NCBI GenBank assembly: GCA_012934845.2
Contig: WNNJ02003226.1
Location: 1-64,000 of the forward strand
Reading direction: 5' to 3'
DNA length: 64,000 nt
From: Pomphorhynchus laevis
Lineage: Eukaryota > Acanthocephala > Palaeacanthocephala > Echinorhynchida > Pomphorhynchidae
In this document: one piece after another, positions 1 to 10,166 of the stretch
How the letters are laid out: each line of letters opens with the position of its first letter
How positions within the stretch are numbered: position 1 is the first letter of the stretch
Notes under the pieces: model-generated
Databases searched by the model: none
What the model was told of the DNA's origin: nothing
Seen by the model: the letters and a program-made list of their open reading frames with translations, nothing else
Translations under genes and position numbers: made by a program

Positions 1-115
1 TATAATTAAATTATTTATAATTATATATAATTTATATAATAAATTATATATTATAATATATCATTATATTGATATATATTATATCAATATATAATATATA
101 TATCAATATAAGGTT
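1..115. repeat. AT-only low-complexity sequence
   Basis: Almost pure A/T with short alternating TA runs and imperfect palindromes. No gene is visible. It borders the decayed LINE B copy that begins near position 116. Confidence 0.7.
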
Positions 116-1835
116 TGTGATGGAAAACTCAACAAAAAGGCAACATCGAATTTACAAATTCGTGGATCGCTTATTGATAGCAATACATTTATCACAAAGT
201 ACCTACATCAGCAAGTTTTCACTAAGTGGAAAGCGTCGATTGATGCTATTGCTGCACTTCCGGATCCACATGTTGCGTATCTTCTGTAACGTCATTGTGT
301 TTCCGGTCCTATGATTGCTCATTTGATGCGAAGAATTCCATCACATGTAGTTACGGGATTTCTGCAAAGTTTTGATATCGAGCTCGTGCACGCCTTTAAA
401 GCAGTCACAGCTGTTCAGTTAAATAGGCACGCTCAGCAACAATTTGTACTTCTCATCAACCTTGGTTGTTTTAGGGCTTTCTGACACCAGCCGCTACGCC
501 CCTTGCTATTACGTTGCGAGTATATCATCATTATCTAATAGCAAAGTGTAGGAAACCAGGGACTTCGTGGGATATGAAGTCGCCTTGGAGCAAATTGCCG
601 GATTGTATCCGCAGGAGTTGCAACATATGGGAATGGTGTCGCAATCTCGGTTATCATCGATGATTGATAAGGAAGCACGCCGTAATTTGATCGAGCAAGT
701 CAATAAGTTTGACAGAGCGTGCTTACTCGCCGTATCTAACTGACATGCTTCAGCCTGACTACACGTTTCCCCCAATCGAAATCAGCGCTCTGATTTGTCG
801 CCTCCGCAGTTTTGCGTTCTTGTACGCTTATGGTTGGGACTACCCAAATTACCGGATAAACATAAGTGTGATCGCTGTTTACGTCCGTCGGATATATACG
901 GTTTGCACGCACTAATTTGTGCAAACCGTATATAGGAGGGCATCAAGGTCAACGTCACGATATTATTTGAGACGTAATTTTTCATGCAGCACAGAGTGGT
1001 CGCATGCACGTAGCTATGAAACCACTACGATTACTGCCCGATTTACATGAAAGACCCACTGATATAATCATTTATGAAGATCATCCCGAAGCAGCAGCAA
1101 CAAAGTGCTTTTATCGGAAGGTCATCGACTACTAAGGGTTTTGCCTCGTCTTCATATGCGATCAATGTGAAATATCGTAAATATCTGGCCCGTATAGAGG
1201 CGTATGGATACGTGTTTACAGCGCCGGTCATAGAGTCATTTGGCGCGTGATACGATAATGGCGAGCAATTGATTAAGTGCATTGCTGGAAACCTCAATAG
1301 AGTACTCGGAATTCGGTACATTAAATGAGTTAACAGCCTGTTTCAACCCACCTCCGTAGCGCTTATGCGACGTAATGCTCGTGCCTTATTGGCCTCTCTG
1401 GGGTCTTCTCACCTAAATGGAGACTGGGGAACTCCACCGGATACAGAAGAACCGCTCGAGATGATATCTAAAAACATAGGAATCGCAGCCAATCAATACA
1501 AGAGGCTGATTACACAAACTTTGCTACTTTAAGCTTGTATGGACGAAATGAAATGATTATTCTTACGGAAATAGATTCTGAAGACATAAAGATGTATCTC
1601 AAAAGGATGTACAGCATTATACACCCCATGTCCCTCGCGCCGACGAGGGACAGAGAGTGAATGTACACTACCCATGCTGGCATCAATGTCAGCGGGCGTA
1701 ACTACCGTATATCCGGCCTTATCAAACGACGATGACCCGGTTTGTCTTGACCTAGAATACGATAAGAGCAAACAAGATCAAATTTCCGGGCAACCCGAGA
1801 AACCCACGGACGTTCCAAACGCAAGAAGACATAAC
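116..1835 (+). mobile_element. LINE B copy 3 (RLE-type LINE), decayed
   Basis: Decayed, 5'-truncated copy of the LINE family that is better preserved near 37-40 kb. Short reading stretches match that family: ALPDPHVAYLL near position 265, the RT-thumb phrase HLMRRIPSHV near 320, a CDRCLRPSDIYGLHALIC zinc knuckle near 860-925, and LLPDLHERPTDIIIYED (start of the restriction-like endonuclease) near 1035-1085. Stops and frame changes are frequent, so no protein is encoded. The catalytic part of the RT is missing. The zinc knuckle lies just before the endonuclease, as in R2/CRE-type LINEs. An ancient insertion, with no clear target-site duplication. Confidence 0.72.
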
Positions 1836-2289
1836 ATTTGAATTAATTTTATTAATTTTCAATGTTTATAATTATTTATTAAGAAGATACGTATTATTAT
1901 ATAATTTATTACATTATATATTATATATAAAACAAATGACTTACTTTTCCCGCAGATTTCTATTCTGATTGAAAAAATCGGGAAGATTCAAACAGCATAA
2001 ACTGACTCTATGATGTTTCCACTTTCGAGTCTCATCAGTAGGGGGCTGCTACTTGACTGAATTGAAGTGCAGCACCGCTACACAGCTCAAAACGTCGTTT
2101 TGGTAAGCATCAATGTGGTGAAAGTATTCATCATTCATAATTCACTCACAAGGACCTAGCAAGTAGGATTTAAAAGCTCTCTTATCGAGCGCATACACTA
2201 ACCTCCGTCATGTTAATTAAATATTGTTAATTAAATATTTCTATATTTAAAATTATTTATATTTAAATTGTTTATATTATTACTTTTTA
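1836..2289. other. Intergenic AT-rich stretch with one ribozyme-like motif
   Basis: No open reading frame of note. It contains AT repeats and, on the minus strand, a hammerhead-like core listed separately. The GC-richer part around 2010-2110 resembles the end of a Penelope-like element, but no coding remnant lies next to it. Confidence 0.45.
2012..2038 (-). ncRNA. Hammerhead-like ribozyme core (Penelope-like terminus)
   Basis: On the minus strand a CTGATGA box is followed by an ACT/AGT mini-stem closed by CGAA, then GAAA, then CATC, which could act as a one-base-pair stem III with a cleavable C. The order and spacing fit a type I hammerhead as found in termini of Penelope-like elements. The base pair next to GAAA is G-G, and stem I is poor, so activity is doubtful. 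Confidence 0.4.
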
Positions 2290-2716
2290 TATTATTTCTT
2301 TTACATCAAAATTTAGCATCATCTTCATAGCCACTGAAATTAGATAAAAAGGACACACTGCGCTTGGTTCTTGATAACGTTGAGGGTCTTCGGACTTTGC
2401 TAAATGAGGCAAAGCTAAATGGTTTAATAATTTCGATATACTTATTATGGTTAAAATATTACTTACTGACAAAATATCGATCGAGGAATTTTACACTTTC
2501 GATATTCCAGCGGTAATTAAGACTAGAGGACGGCCTTCTGTGGGAATTATAGTTGTCATCAAACATTTTCTTGATAAGTGGGTCATCCGAGAGCCTGATT
2601 ATTTTATCGCAGTAGATTTTCCTGTATCTAGTGCTAAGAAGGAATATCTCGAATTAAAAAACCTTGAACTCCATGTATCTTAGGAGAAATGGTGTACTAA
2701 TCTTGGAATGGAAAAA

Positions 2717-4019
2717 GTTGCGTGAATATGGTATTCTCGAACATTCCGGTTGTAAGAATGTATCTTAAATTAGCGTGCGTCTGGTCACTTATACGCAAGC
2801 GTTAGCCAGTATCGTGTGTGTTTGGAGAAGATATACTCTTGAAGGTGTTCTACAAACCCATGTAGTCGAATTGTCTATAAAAGTAGGATCAATATTGATA
2901 AAATCGATTTTTTATATGAATTGTTAATAGCATGATATCTTGCTGGTAGTCTTACATGCATGACTAAGTCGTTGCAGGATGCGTTTTATACGACTAAGGC
3001 AATCAGGAGAACTTACCAGTTATCTAACAAACCGAATTGGCTTAGGCAGTTTCCACGATAGCTTATAAATTTCTGAAAACTGTCCAGAAACAATACAGAA
3101 TTGCTTGAAGATTACGTTAGTTATCGTAGGTTGTATTGTCAAATTCTGTCCGACTCGAGGAAGACAATCAGGCGTAACGCTGAGGGTATACACCTGAACA
3201 AGACCGATAAAGTTTCATTGTTACTGGCACGTCGAAATTGCTCAAATAAAGCTGGAATTAGCAATTGGGCTCATCATATTTCCAAAGTGCTTTGTCAGGC
3301 ATCAGGGTCGGTGATGAAGGTATGTTTACACTATTTCGAGCATGTTTTTGATAATTTGGACTCTATCAATCATCTCTTGGACTCATCAGAAATACTAAAA
3401 GCATTAGCAATATGAAAAACGAAAAAGCGGAAAAGCCTGACGGTCCATGTATAGAGCATATACGCACATCTTTTCTGTTATTAGCCAATTTCTGGGTATT
3501 GCTGTTTCAACAGACTACTCGAGGGTGCTAAGCTATCGATATCGTAAAACGACGGTATAATTAAGATATTATAAAAAGATTCGGGATCTTTAAGCGATAT
3601 GAACTCATTAGAAGGACCGCACTCTTAATCACTCGTATAACGTTCTAATACAAGTAATGGCTGCACGTTTAATAACATTTCGTAATAAATTTATCCCACA
3701 AAAACAATGTGGATTTCGTCCCAATTGATCAGCCATAGATGATTTAGTCAAGGTGGTTAGCGGGTTAAGGAATGTTTCGATTTAAGACATATATACAAAC
3801 AAATAACATTTCGTAGTGAATTTATCCCACAATTAAAATTTTTATCCCAAAAATTCGTAGTGAATTTATCCTGCATGGGTTTGTAGAACACCTTCAAGAG
3901 TATATCTTCTCCAAACACACACGATACTGGCTAACGCTTGCGTATAAGTGACCAGACGCACGCTAATTTAAGATGCATTCGTACAACCGGAATGTGCGAG
4001 AATACCATATCCACGCAAC
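2717..4019. repeat. Inverted duplication inside LINE D
   Basis: Positions 2717-2862 and 3874-4019 are near-identical inverted copies, each about 146 bases. The 1.0 kb between them holds RT-N-terminal LINE sequence. This may reflect two oppositely oriented 5' pieces of the same LINE or a local inversion-duplication. Confidence 0.75.
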
Positions 4020-4235
4020 GTAATCTGTACGTACAGTGTTCACTGTACGCTATATTCATAGATTTTCAAAAAGCATGACTCAGACAATCGAACACTATTG
4101 CTTGAAAAACTTTCCTTTAAAGTAAACATTGCTGGTAACGTCCTTAAATTAATCCATGATTTACTTTAACCAAACTGTGTGAGAATATTTGATGAGCTGC
4201 GTTCATCAGATGATTTTACAGTAGTCAAATGAGTA

Positions 4236-4712
4236 TTGCAAGGTGACCCATTAAGTCCTCTACTCTTTTCCTTTTTTGATACGGATTTGCCTTCATTTAT
4301 TTACAAACAATTACCTTCTGTTAGCTGTATATTGTACGCAGATGATCTTGTCATAATGACGCCTAATGTAAGCTCGGCACAAAATGCACTTAATCGCTTG
4401 AGAGACTATTGTGCTTGCAATCAGCTAGATATAAATATATCCAAATCGAAAGTAATGAAGTTTAGGAATGGTGGACGTATTGCTTGTAAAGACTATTTGA
4501 TTTATGATGATACTTCCTTGGAGTTCTGCAATAGCTATAAGTATTTGGGTATTTTGATGACTTCACGATGGTCCGTTAGGAAACATTTAGAGTTAAAAGC
4601 GACCAAAATTGCTTTAACAACCTCGTATGCTAAGAACTTAGGTGAGCTATCATTTGAGGGTGGGTTTCGTTATTTTGACGCCATGCTTCTTCCATTATAT
4701 CATACGGCATAG
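4236..4712 (+). pseudogene. LINE D reverse transcriptase, C-terminal half of the catalytic domain
   Basis: An open stretch of 158 codons. It begins at the RT motif QGDPLSPLLF (residues 2-11) and includes YADDLVIM (about residues 34-41), the catalytic aspartate box. It continues with NISKSKVMKF (motif D) and YKYLGI (motif E, about 101-106) before a stop at 4710. The upstream palm and fingers are in other frames and the downstream part is interrupted, so this is a remnant. The codon following the open stretch is not the natural end of the family's RT, which normally runs 200-300 residues further. Confidence 0.75.
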
Positions 4713-5210
4713 CATCATTCTGGCCGGACTTATTAGCTATGAATTTTGGTCAGATTGATCGTTGTAAATGGAGATTCTTGAAGTGTATCCGTGGCATTTC
4801 TGTAAAGACGTCATCCACGGTAGTCGCAATCATATCAAGAGTAAATTTATGCGGTATGTAGTCAAACAAATTCTTTTAGACTTCCTCAGACTCACAAATT
4901 TTTAAGAAATATCGACAGTTTTCAGGAAAAACTATTACTGATAGACCGTAAATATTTTCTGACACCGGCCTATACACAACTAAATAGATGAACGCAAAAG
5001 CTATTAAATGACAATTAATTTGCTGGGCGATTGTTGATGGATACCATAAGAATATATGCAGAATTAAGATATCCTGCCATTTTAAAGGTCCGAACTGTGT
5101 TTATAGGTACTGTGATCGCAGCTGTGAATCCTTATTCCACATATTTGTTTGTATATATTTCGCAAACGTTCCCTTAAGTTGTGTAGATAAGTTATGTTAG
5201 TATATGCTTT

Positions 5211-5690
5211 GCAAACCGTAGATGTTTCACAACACTTCAGAGAAACCGTATCGATAAAAATTAAATAATTGGTTGGTAAACATTATGGTCAAACAGAATG
5301 GTATGTGTACGAATGGATAACACACAAAATTATTGCAAATTGATGTATGTTTTATTCTTTAACTGGTTTGCTCCAAACCAAGATGTAGTGGGCTTAATAA
5401 CGTCTTCATTATTGTTTTTTAATAAAATTTATCGAAAACGTTTTTGAATAAAACGTTTACATATTATAATTAGATAGTAGTTAGCAAACAATTTTTATCA
5501 AAAGTTTAGAGGATAATTTCTTCTTTAATTGTAGCAATATTTCAAACAGATATTTTCACATATTGCAAAAACGTATGACAAATATAACATGAAAAATTAT
5601 GATCACAATAAATGAAAAATCAAGTACAATAAAAAAATAATGATAACAATAAATGATTAGCACAATAAATAATTTTTAATATTTATTATT
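5211..5690. other. Gene-free AT-rich stretch with AATAAAT-type repeats
   Basis: No coding signal. Near 5600-5680 there are several copies of a loose 15-16 base unit, GATNACAATAAAT. The same unit recurs at 12650-12730, just beyond the 5' end of LINE A3. The two stretches lie at opposite outer ends of the A1/A2 plus A3 cluster, suggesting a shared pre-insertion sequence split by these LINEs. Confidence 0.5.
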
Positions 5691-7936
5691 ATTATAATTT
5701 TACAATCTCTATCTACTTCGAGAATATTATCCGACTGATCAAAAGCTCTGCACAATTGTTTTGACGCGTTCAGCACGTATGAAGCGTCTACGCAAGGATC
5801 TCGAAATCCCATACCTCCGAAACTCAAAGGGAGACTACAAATCAACTGCTCAGTTTCGTCCAGTGTGTGCCCAAATACATCGAAAGCGAACTGCCCAAAT
5901 ATTAGCTGTCTAATTTCAGAGAACCAACCTGGATCACATTGGGTTGTCCTGCATAAATGTAACCACTTTGATTGACAGGCTTTGACAAAGGCGACATATG
6001 CTGACTGGGCATCATGCTTTGCCGCATTGGCAAGTTTCCTGATCAAACAAGACCATTTGGATATGAGCTCACCACTCATATTCTTGACAAATTCGGCGTC
6101 TCCAACAGGTGATCCTAGCAGTTTGACACCCCTTGTCTCAATACGGACGTTGTATTTTTCAAATCGTTTTTCGGTTTCTTCTAGCTGTTCAGAATGAATC
6201 ATCACAATTGATTTATTGGCGTTAACAAAGTAGCCATGCTGATGACCAAATGATTCGAGTAGGTCCCAAACTCGAGTAACGTCCTCTAACGACCCCATAA
6301 AATTTGCGTCGTCCGCATACCAATACTGACTTACGTGCGGAACCGACTCGCGAATTCGATGAATAATTGCCAGCGAGGACACTGCAAAAGCAGCCATAGC
6401 TAGAGGATCCCCTTGTGTAAATCCTTCTTGGGATCGCAAAGAACGGCCACAACACACTAACTTTGACGGCTCTGAATACGTATTATGCAGAATACACTCA
6501 AGAGCAGGACAAATAAAAGGAACGTTAGCTAGTACAACCTTCCGATTTGCCGTATTGAATGCGTTCTTTGCATCCACGGAAAGTAACACATACTGATCAT
6601 TGACCGTGATAGTCTCGGAAACTCTGTGTATGATGTACTCCATTCCACCGCGCTGTCCACTACACATTTGAACATGCCCAGACACTGCCTGAAGATCCTT
6701 TCCTATTAAGCTCATAATTACCTTTCCCACAATACGGCGAACTATCTCTTCTATGCCAATAGGGCGCACGCCTGGGTTCTTATCAAGAGCCACAAGACGA
6801 CTTACTGTAAAAGCATCCAGAATAGATGGGTCAACACGTTCACTTGCTATCCGAATTGCAAAAGAAGCAATGGCGTCTGCTAGTTTTCGTGAATGAGGAC
6901 CAAATGAACTGATCATTCGTCTGAAAGCAACAGCATCCACTCCAGATGGACCGGCGCAGCCGTGAGTCCTCATTGCTGCTTTGAGTATGATCTGCCCATC
7001 GATTGCAGAGAACACAACAGCGTGAGGAGGCATGCAGTCTGGTAAAGGAACATTCAGGATTGAGTCTTTATGGATAGGCTTTCCTGGCGGGTGTAAGTCC
7101 AATAAGATATCGTATATAGTTACTCCGTCAATCTCATCGTCAGGTTTGAGTAGAGGCAGAGACGCATATTGAGAATCTAACGTCCGAATAGCGGCATGTG
7201 TTTTTCCAGACTGCATCAGCCTAGAGAACACTCCACTCTCATTTTGATTTGTAATACGAACACTCTTCGTCAAGCCTTGAACTACTTTCTGTTGCAGAGC
7301 AAAAGCCTCTTCAAATAAATCATGGATTTGTTTATCTGCCCACATTTGAGTACGCCTCTCTAGGGTTTTCCGAATAACTGCGGCTTTTCGGGATGGGATT
7401 CGCTGCAGTATGAGCTGACAAATAACTGTAACTTCTTTGAGCGCGATACCTTCATTTGCAGTACCCTCACCAACATCCAAGTACCTCGAAGCCAATAAGT
7501 CTATGAACCGATTGCTAGCTTGGCAAATGGGTAAAGATAGTAGATTCGGTTTCCAAAGAATGACTTTATTGTACATAAAATTAATAGAATCTTCATAGCT
7601 GCATGGCATCCTTTCAGCGGACGGACGATCATTGAGTAAATCGCGACTGGCAGCGGTCGGTCGGGGGTTTAAAAACACATGGCTAATTGTACGGACATCC
7701 TCCTGGATGGGCGCTATGGAATTAGCCGGCTCGTTAACTGTGGTTACGTGGCTACTGGTTGAGCAGCTAGTGGAATGGTCAACTATTATCGGTGAGTTTC
7801 CTCGGTTGGTGCAGTTCGTAGCGGCACAGTCCGTGCAATATGTGCTTGCCTTTGCGCATTTGCATCCCTTGCAGACTGCGTTCTGCCCGTTGCATCCACA
7901 GCATCTGGGTGAATTTCGAGGTTTGCCTTTTGTCAT
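5657..7936 (-). CDS. CXC-domain reverse transcriptase of LINE A1 (3' part displaced)
   Basis: An uninterrupted frame of 759 codons. Residues 12-47 form a cysteine cluster of the CXC kind (CCGCNG, CKGCKC, CTDC, then C), probably nucleic-acid or zinc binding. The RT follows: GVRPIGIEEIVRR at about 385-397, LSVDAKNAFNTANRK (motif A), EGFTQGDPLAMAAF, and WYADD with the catalytic YADD at residues 540-543, then LLGSPVGD (motif E). The thumb reaches GGMGFRDPC. After EVDR the frame runs into flanking sequence, so the last 16 or so residues are not part of the element. The zinc knuckle and endonuclease that should follow are at 8275-9282 on the other strand. The start at 7936 is chosen because it directly precedes the cysteine cluster. 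Confidence 0.85.
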   Translation of the reverse strand: MTKGKPRNSPRCCGCNGQNAVCKGCKCAKASTYCTDCAATNCTNRGNSPIIVDHSTSCSTSSHVTTVNEPANSIAPIQEDVRTISHVFLNPRPTAASRDLLNDRPSAERMPCSYEDSINFMYNKVILWKPNLLSLPICQASNRFIDLLASRYLDVGEGTANEGIALKEVTVICQLILQRIPSRKAAVIRKTLERRTQMWADKQIHDLFEEAFALQQKVVQGLTKSVRITNQNESGVFSRLMQSGKTHAAIRTLDSQYASLPLLKPDDEIDGVTIYDILLDLHPPGKPIHKDSILNVPLPDCMPPHAVVFSAIDGQIILKAAMRTHGCAGPSGVDAVAFRRMISSFGPHSRKLADAIASFAIRIASERVDPSILDAFTVSRLVALDKNPGVRPIGIEEIVRRIVGKVIMSLIGKDLQAVSGHVQMCSGQRGGMEYIIHRVSETITVNDQYVLLSVDAKNAFNTANRKVVLANVPFICPALECILHNTYSEPSKLVCCGRSLRSQEGFTQGDPLAMAAFAVSSLAIIHRIRESVPHVSQYWYADDANFMGSLEDVTRVWDLLESFGHQHGYFVNANKSIVMIHSEQLEETEKRFEKYNVRIETRGVKLLGSPVGDAEFVKNMSGELISKWSCLIRKLANAAKHDAQSAYVAFVKACQSKWLHLCRTTQCDPGWFSEIRQLIFGQFAFDVFGHTLDETEQLICSLPLSFGGMGFRDPCVDASYVLNASKQLCRAFDQSDNILEVDRDCKIIIIINIKNYLLC

Positions 7937-8274
7937 TTCGAGGTCAACTTAAAATGCGCACCCCGGGATGTGCCCAGCGTACGGCTTCGTTGACTGTTAG
8001 ATGTCCGAATGTAAAAAATTGTAGGTTTACTTGTAGAACGTGACAAATTGTATGTTATTTTATTGTAATTTGTGTAGAGAATATAGCGGATTTGAATAAA
8101 GTTTGTGATTGCAGAGCTGCTCAGATTTCGTATGTTTCTTTGTATGTTATTTTATTGTATGTTATTTTATTGTAAGTAGTTAATAGGTATCAAGATAGTT
8201 TGAACTTGTAATTTGTGTAATTTGGTTTGTAAGTAGTTTATTAAGCAGCCAAGAAAGTTCAAACTAGTCAATGT
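7937..8274 (-). other. 5' UTR of LINE A1 with repeated ACATACAATAAA motifs
   Basis: Non-coding leader of the A1 half. On the minus strand it carries two copies of AAATAACATACAA close together, a third further on, and ACACAAATTACA twice. Similar motifs occur in the leaders of A3 (12494-12700), A5 (44330-44395) and, in sense orientation, LINE B1 (36630-36675). No promoter elements can be assigned with confidence. Confidence 0.55.
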
Positions 8275-9282
8275 TTTCGGAGGTATGGGATTTCGAGATC
8301 CTTGCGTAGACGCTCCATACGTGCTGAACGCGTCAGAACAATTGTGCAGAGCTTTTGATCAGTCGGATAATATTCTCGAAGTAGATAGGCTACAAACCCA
8401 AGCTCTGAAAGATATTGCTAGCGACAACAGATTACGTTCTGCATCACTATTGGTTGGTTTACGTGACCGTGCTTCAATTCAAACAGTCACGCTTCTACAG
8501 TATGCATCGGTCAAAGGGGCTTCAAGTTGGCTTCAAAGAGTCCTCTTAAAGCGTCGGGATTTAACATGACAAAATTCGAATTTCAGGATGCGGTTGCTGC
8601 AAGGTATAACTGGTCCTTATCTAGTCTACCGAAAAAGTGCGAATGTGGAGATGATATCTGTCTAACCCATGCATTGTCGTGCAAAAGAGGGGCTCTCCCA
8701 ATTATTCGTCACAATGAGGTAAGGGATGTTTTGGCCTCCGCCTTATCTGAAATATGCAACGGCGTCGGGATTGAACCCGCACTCCAGCCCGTTACAAATG
8801 ACTTTGTATTTCAGTGCTCGACCACAGCCCGGGGAGAAGATGCTCATCCTGATATTGTATGCGGCGGTTTATTCGGTGGTAGGTTGGAGCGGACATTCAT
8901 AGATATCTGCGTCTTCAACAACTTGGCTCCATCTTATCACTTAAGGACTGTCGATGCAAGTTTCGAATACCACGAGAATCGGAAAAGAGCAAAGTATCAG
9001 GAACGAATTAGTGAAATTGAACACTCGTCTTTCATACCGTTTGTCCTGGCAGCTACTGGAGGATTTGGTCCGACAGCGAAACGGTTGATGCAGACAATCG
9101 CTGCAAGGATGTCCTCCAAACTGCAACGAAGCTATAGCGATATGATTTCGCTTATACGAACACGATTTAGTATAATTCTCGCGCGTTCTATTTCCTGCTG
9201 CATGCGGGCTCCACGATCACGAATCGGTGAATTTACTCGGCCCATGGGGAACGCGGTGACTGGAATAGCTTCAATTGGATGA
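8275..9282 (+). pseudogene. RLE endonuclease half of LINE A2
   Basis: 3' part of the same element. It starts at the thumb phrase GGMGFRDPC and runs to GASSWL, where one frame change occurs near 8530; the next frame continues to 9282. The zinc knuckle CECGDDICLTHALSC (C-x-C-x7-H-x4-C) is followed by IIRHNEVRDVL. The restriction-like nuclease core follows: HPDIVC, then RTFIDICVFN about 20 residues on, then RAKYQERISEIE supplying the lysine, the PD-(D/E)xK layout of R2-type LINEs. The likely role is nicking target DNA for target-primed reverse transcription. Because of the inversion it is not joined to the RT at 5657-7936. Confidence 0.82.
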
Positions 9283-9409
9283 ATGCATTATTATTATTAT
9301 TATTTTTCTACGTTGGAATGTTTCATAACTTTTGTACATTTACGAATTATGACAGTAGTGGCCCATTTGAGGAAACCTTATTTTCTGTACATTCGGAATA
9401 AATATTATT
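9283..9409 (+). other. 3' UTR and tail of LINE A2
   Basis: Non-coding 3' end with an ATT triplet run right after the stop (9286-9306) and a second AATAAATATTATT-like tail just before the right-hand 14-base duplication. Short A/T microsatellite tails are usual for LINEs that lack poly(A). Confidence 0.55.
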
Positions 9410-9472
9410 ATTTTACAATCTCTGGGTTACCAGCAAATGGGCCCGTAAACGAGAATTCAGTTCAGTTTGGGT

Positions 9473-10012
9473 TCAAAATTCTGGACGTCCGATTGCAGAT
9501 CGCGTTCCTCTGATGTATTGCGGTGTCATTTTTGCAAGTAATAGGCCTAGACGCGTTCTAAGCTTTGTAAGCTCGTCGGGGTATCTGCTTGCTCGCTTAT
9601 TTGCCAATTTAGATGCGCTCCGTCTTAAAAGTTGTGTGGCATTGTCACCGCTTTCACCTGAGAATGAGAAGACGGCGCGTATAAGAGACCCCCGCTCGAA
9701 CTCTGTTATTCTTTCGAGATATTTACTGCGCTTTCGCTGTTGGTGGTACTTATAGCAGGACTCTGGTGTCTTGGAGGAGTTGGACTGAGCGAAAGCGTTA
9801 AACACGCAAATGTCGAAGAAAGTTTGCTCACTCCTATTACCAAACAACCCTGAGCATGCAATGTTGAGCCTAGCATCACGGTCTTTTGTCGTTGAGCCGT
9901 TTCTAAAGTCAAAGTTTGTCGAGAGTGGTGTAAGCAGCGGCTCAACTTGTACGTTATACGATGTTTCTGTTAGCTGATAGGCAATAAAATTGCGCACGGC
10001 ATCGTTTCGCAT
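9473..10012 (-). pseudogene. RLE endonuclease C-terminus of LINE A3
   Basis: 180-codon open block starting within the conserved IRHN-type phrase (MRNDAVRNF). It carries SGLFGNRSEQTFFDICVFN and RKRSKYLERITEFE, which match the nuclease core of A2. The first catalytic motif, PD in A2 (HPDIVC), reads LN here (RLNIAC), so the nuclease was probably inactive even before the frame was broken. The zinc knuckle lies just upstream (10013-10100) in another frame. It ends at a stop at 9473. Confidence 0.78.
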
Positions 10013-10166
10013 CGACGAAAGACCACCGAATGGGCATGAGAGAGCATGGGCAAATGTATTAATCTGCCTAGATTTACATTGAGTTGGTGCGGATTTGGGC
10101 GTAATTTCGTATCTAGAAGAAATAGAATCACAAAACTCGGTTACTTAATCGGGTTGCTCGATCGAA

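Larger units (their letters stand above)
2290..5210 (+). mobile_element. LINE D: APE-type LINE relic (I/Jockey/CR1 group)
   Basis: Decayed LINE read on the plus strand. Near 2540 a phrase TRGRPSVGIIVVIKH looks like the glycine-rich part of an AP-type endonuclease (the usual form is RGRPSGG). Near 3670-3770 GFRPN and SAIDDLVKVV match RT motif 2. From 4236 QGDPLSPLLF, YADD and KYLGI are clear RT motifs. A 146-base piece is duplicated in inverse orientation inside it (2717-2862 and 3874-4019). The 3' boundary is uncertain. Which clade of APE LINE this is cannot be fixed without a tree. Confidence 0.7.
5711..9409. mobile_element. LINE A1/A2: CXC-RT-RLE LINE with twin-primed inversion
   Basis: The 5' part of the element (5' UTR, CXC cluster, RT) runs on the minus strand from about 8274 down to 5711. 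The 3' part (end of RT, zinc knuckle, endonuclease, 3' UTR) runs on the plus strand from 8275 to 9409. The halves overlap by 114 bases of the same element sequence (5709-5822 versus 8275-8388, two differences seen). The whole is flanked by a 14-base direct repeat, ATTTTACAATCTCT, at 5697-5710 and 9410-9423. This is the layout expected from twin priming during target-primed reverse transcription. The right flank is the 3' end of LINE A3, so A1/A2 probably landed in the A3 tail. Confidence 0.78.

Noticed and set aside
5657-5705. Lysine/isoleucine-rich C-terminus of the A1 protein
   Set aside because: It is read from the flank and the A3 tail after the breakpoint; the true continuation is on the plus strand at 8388.
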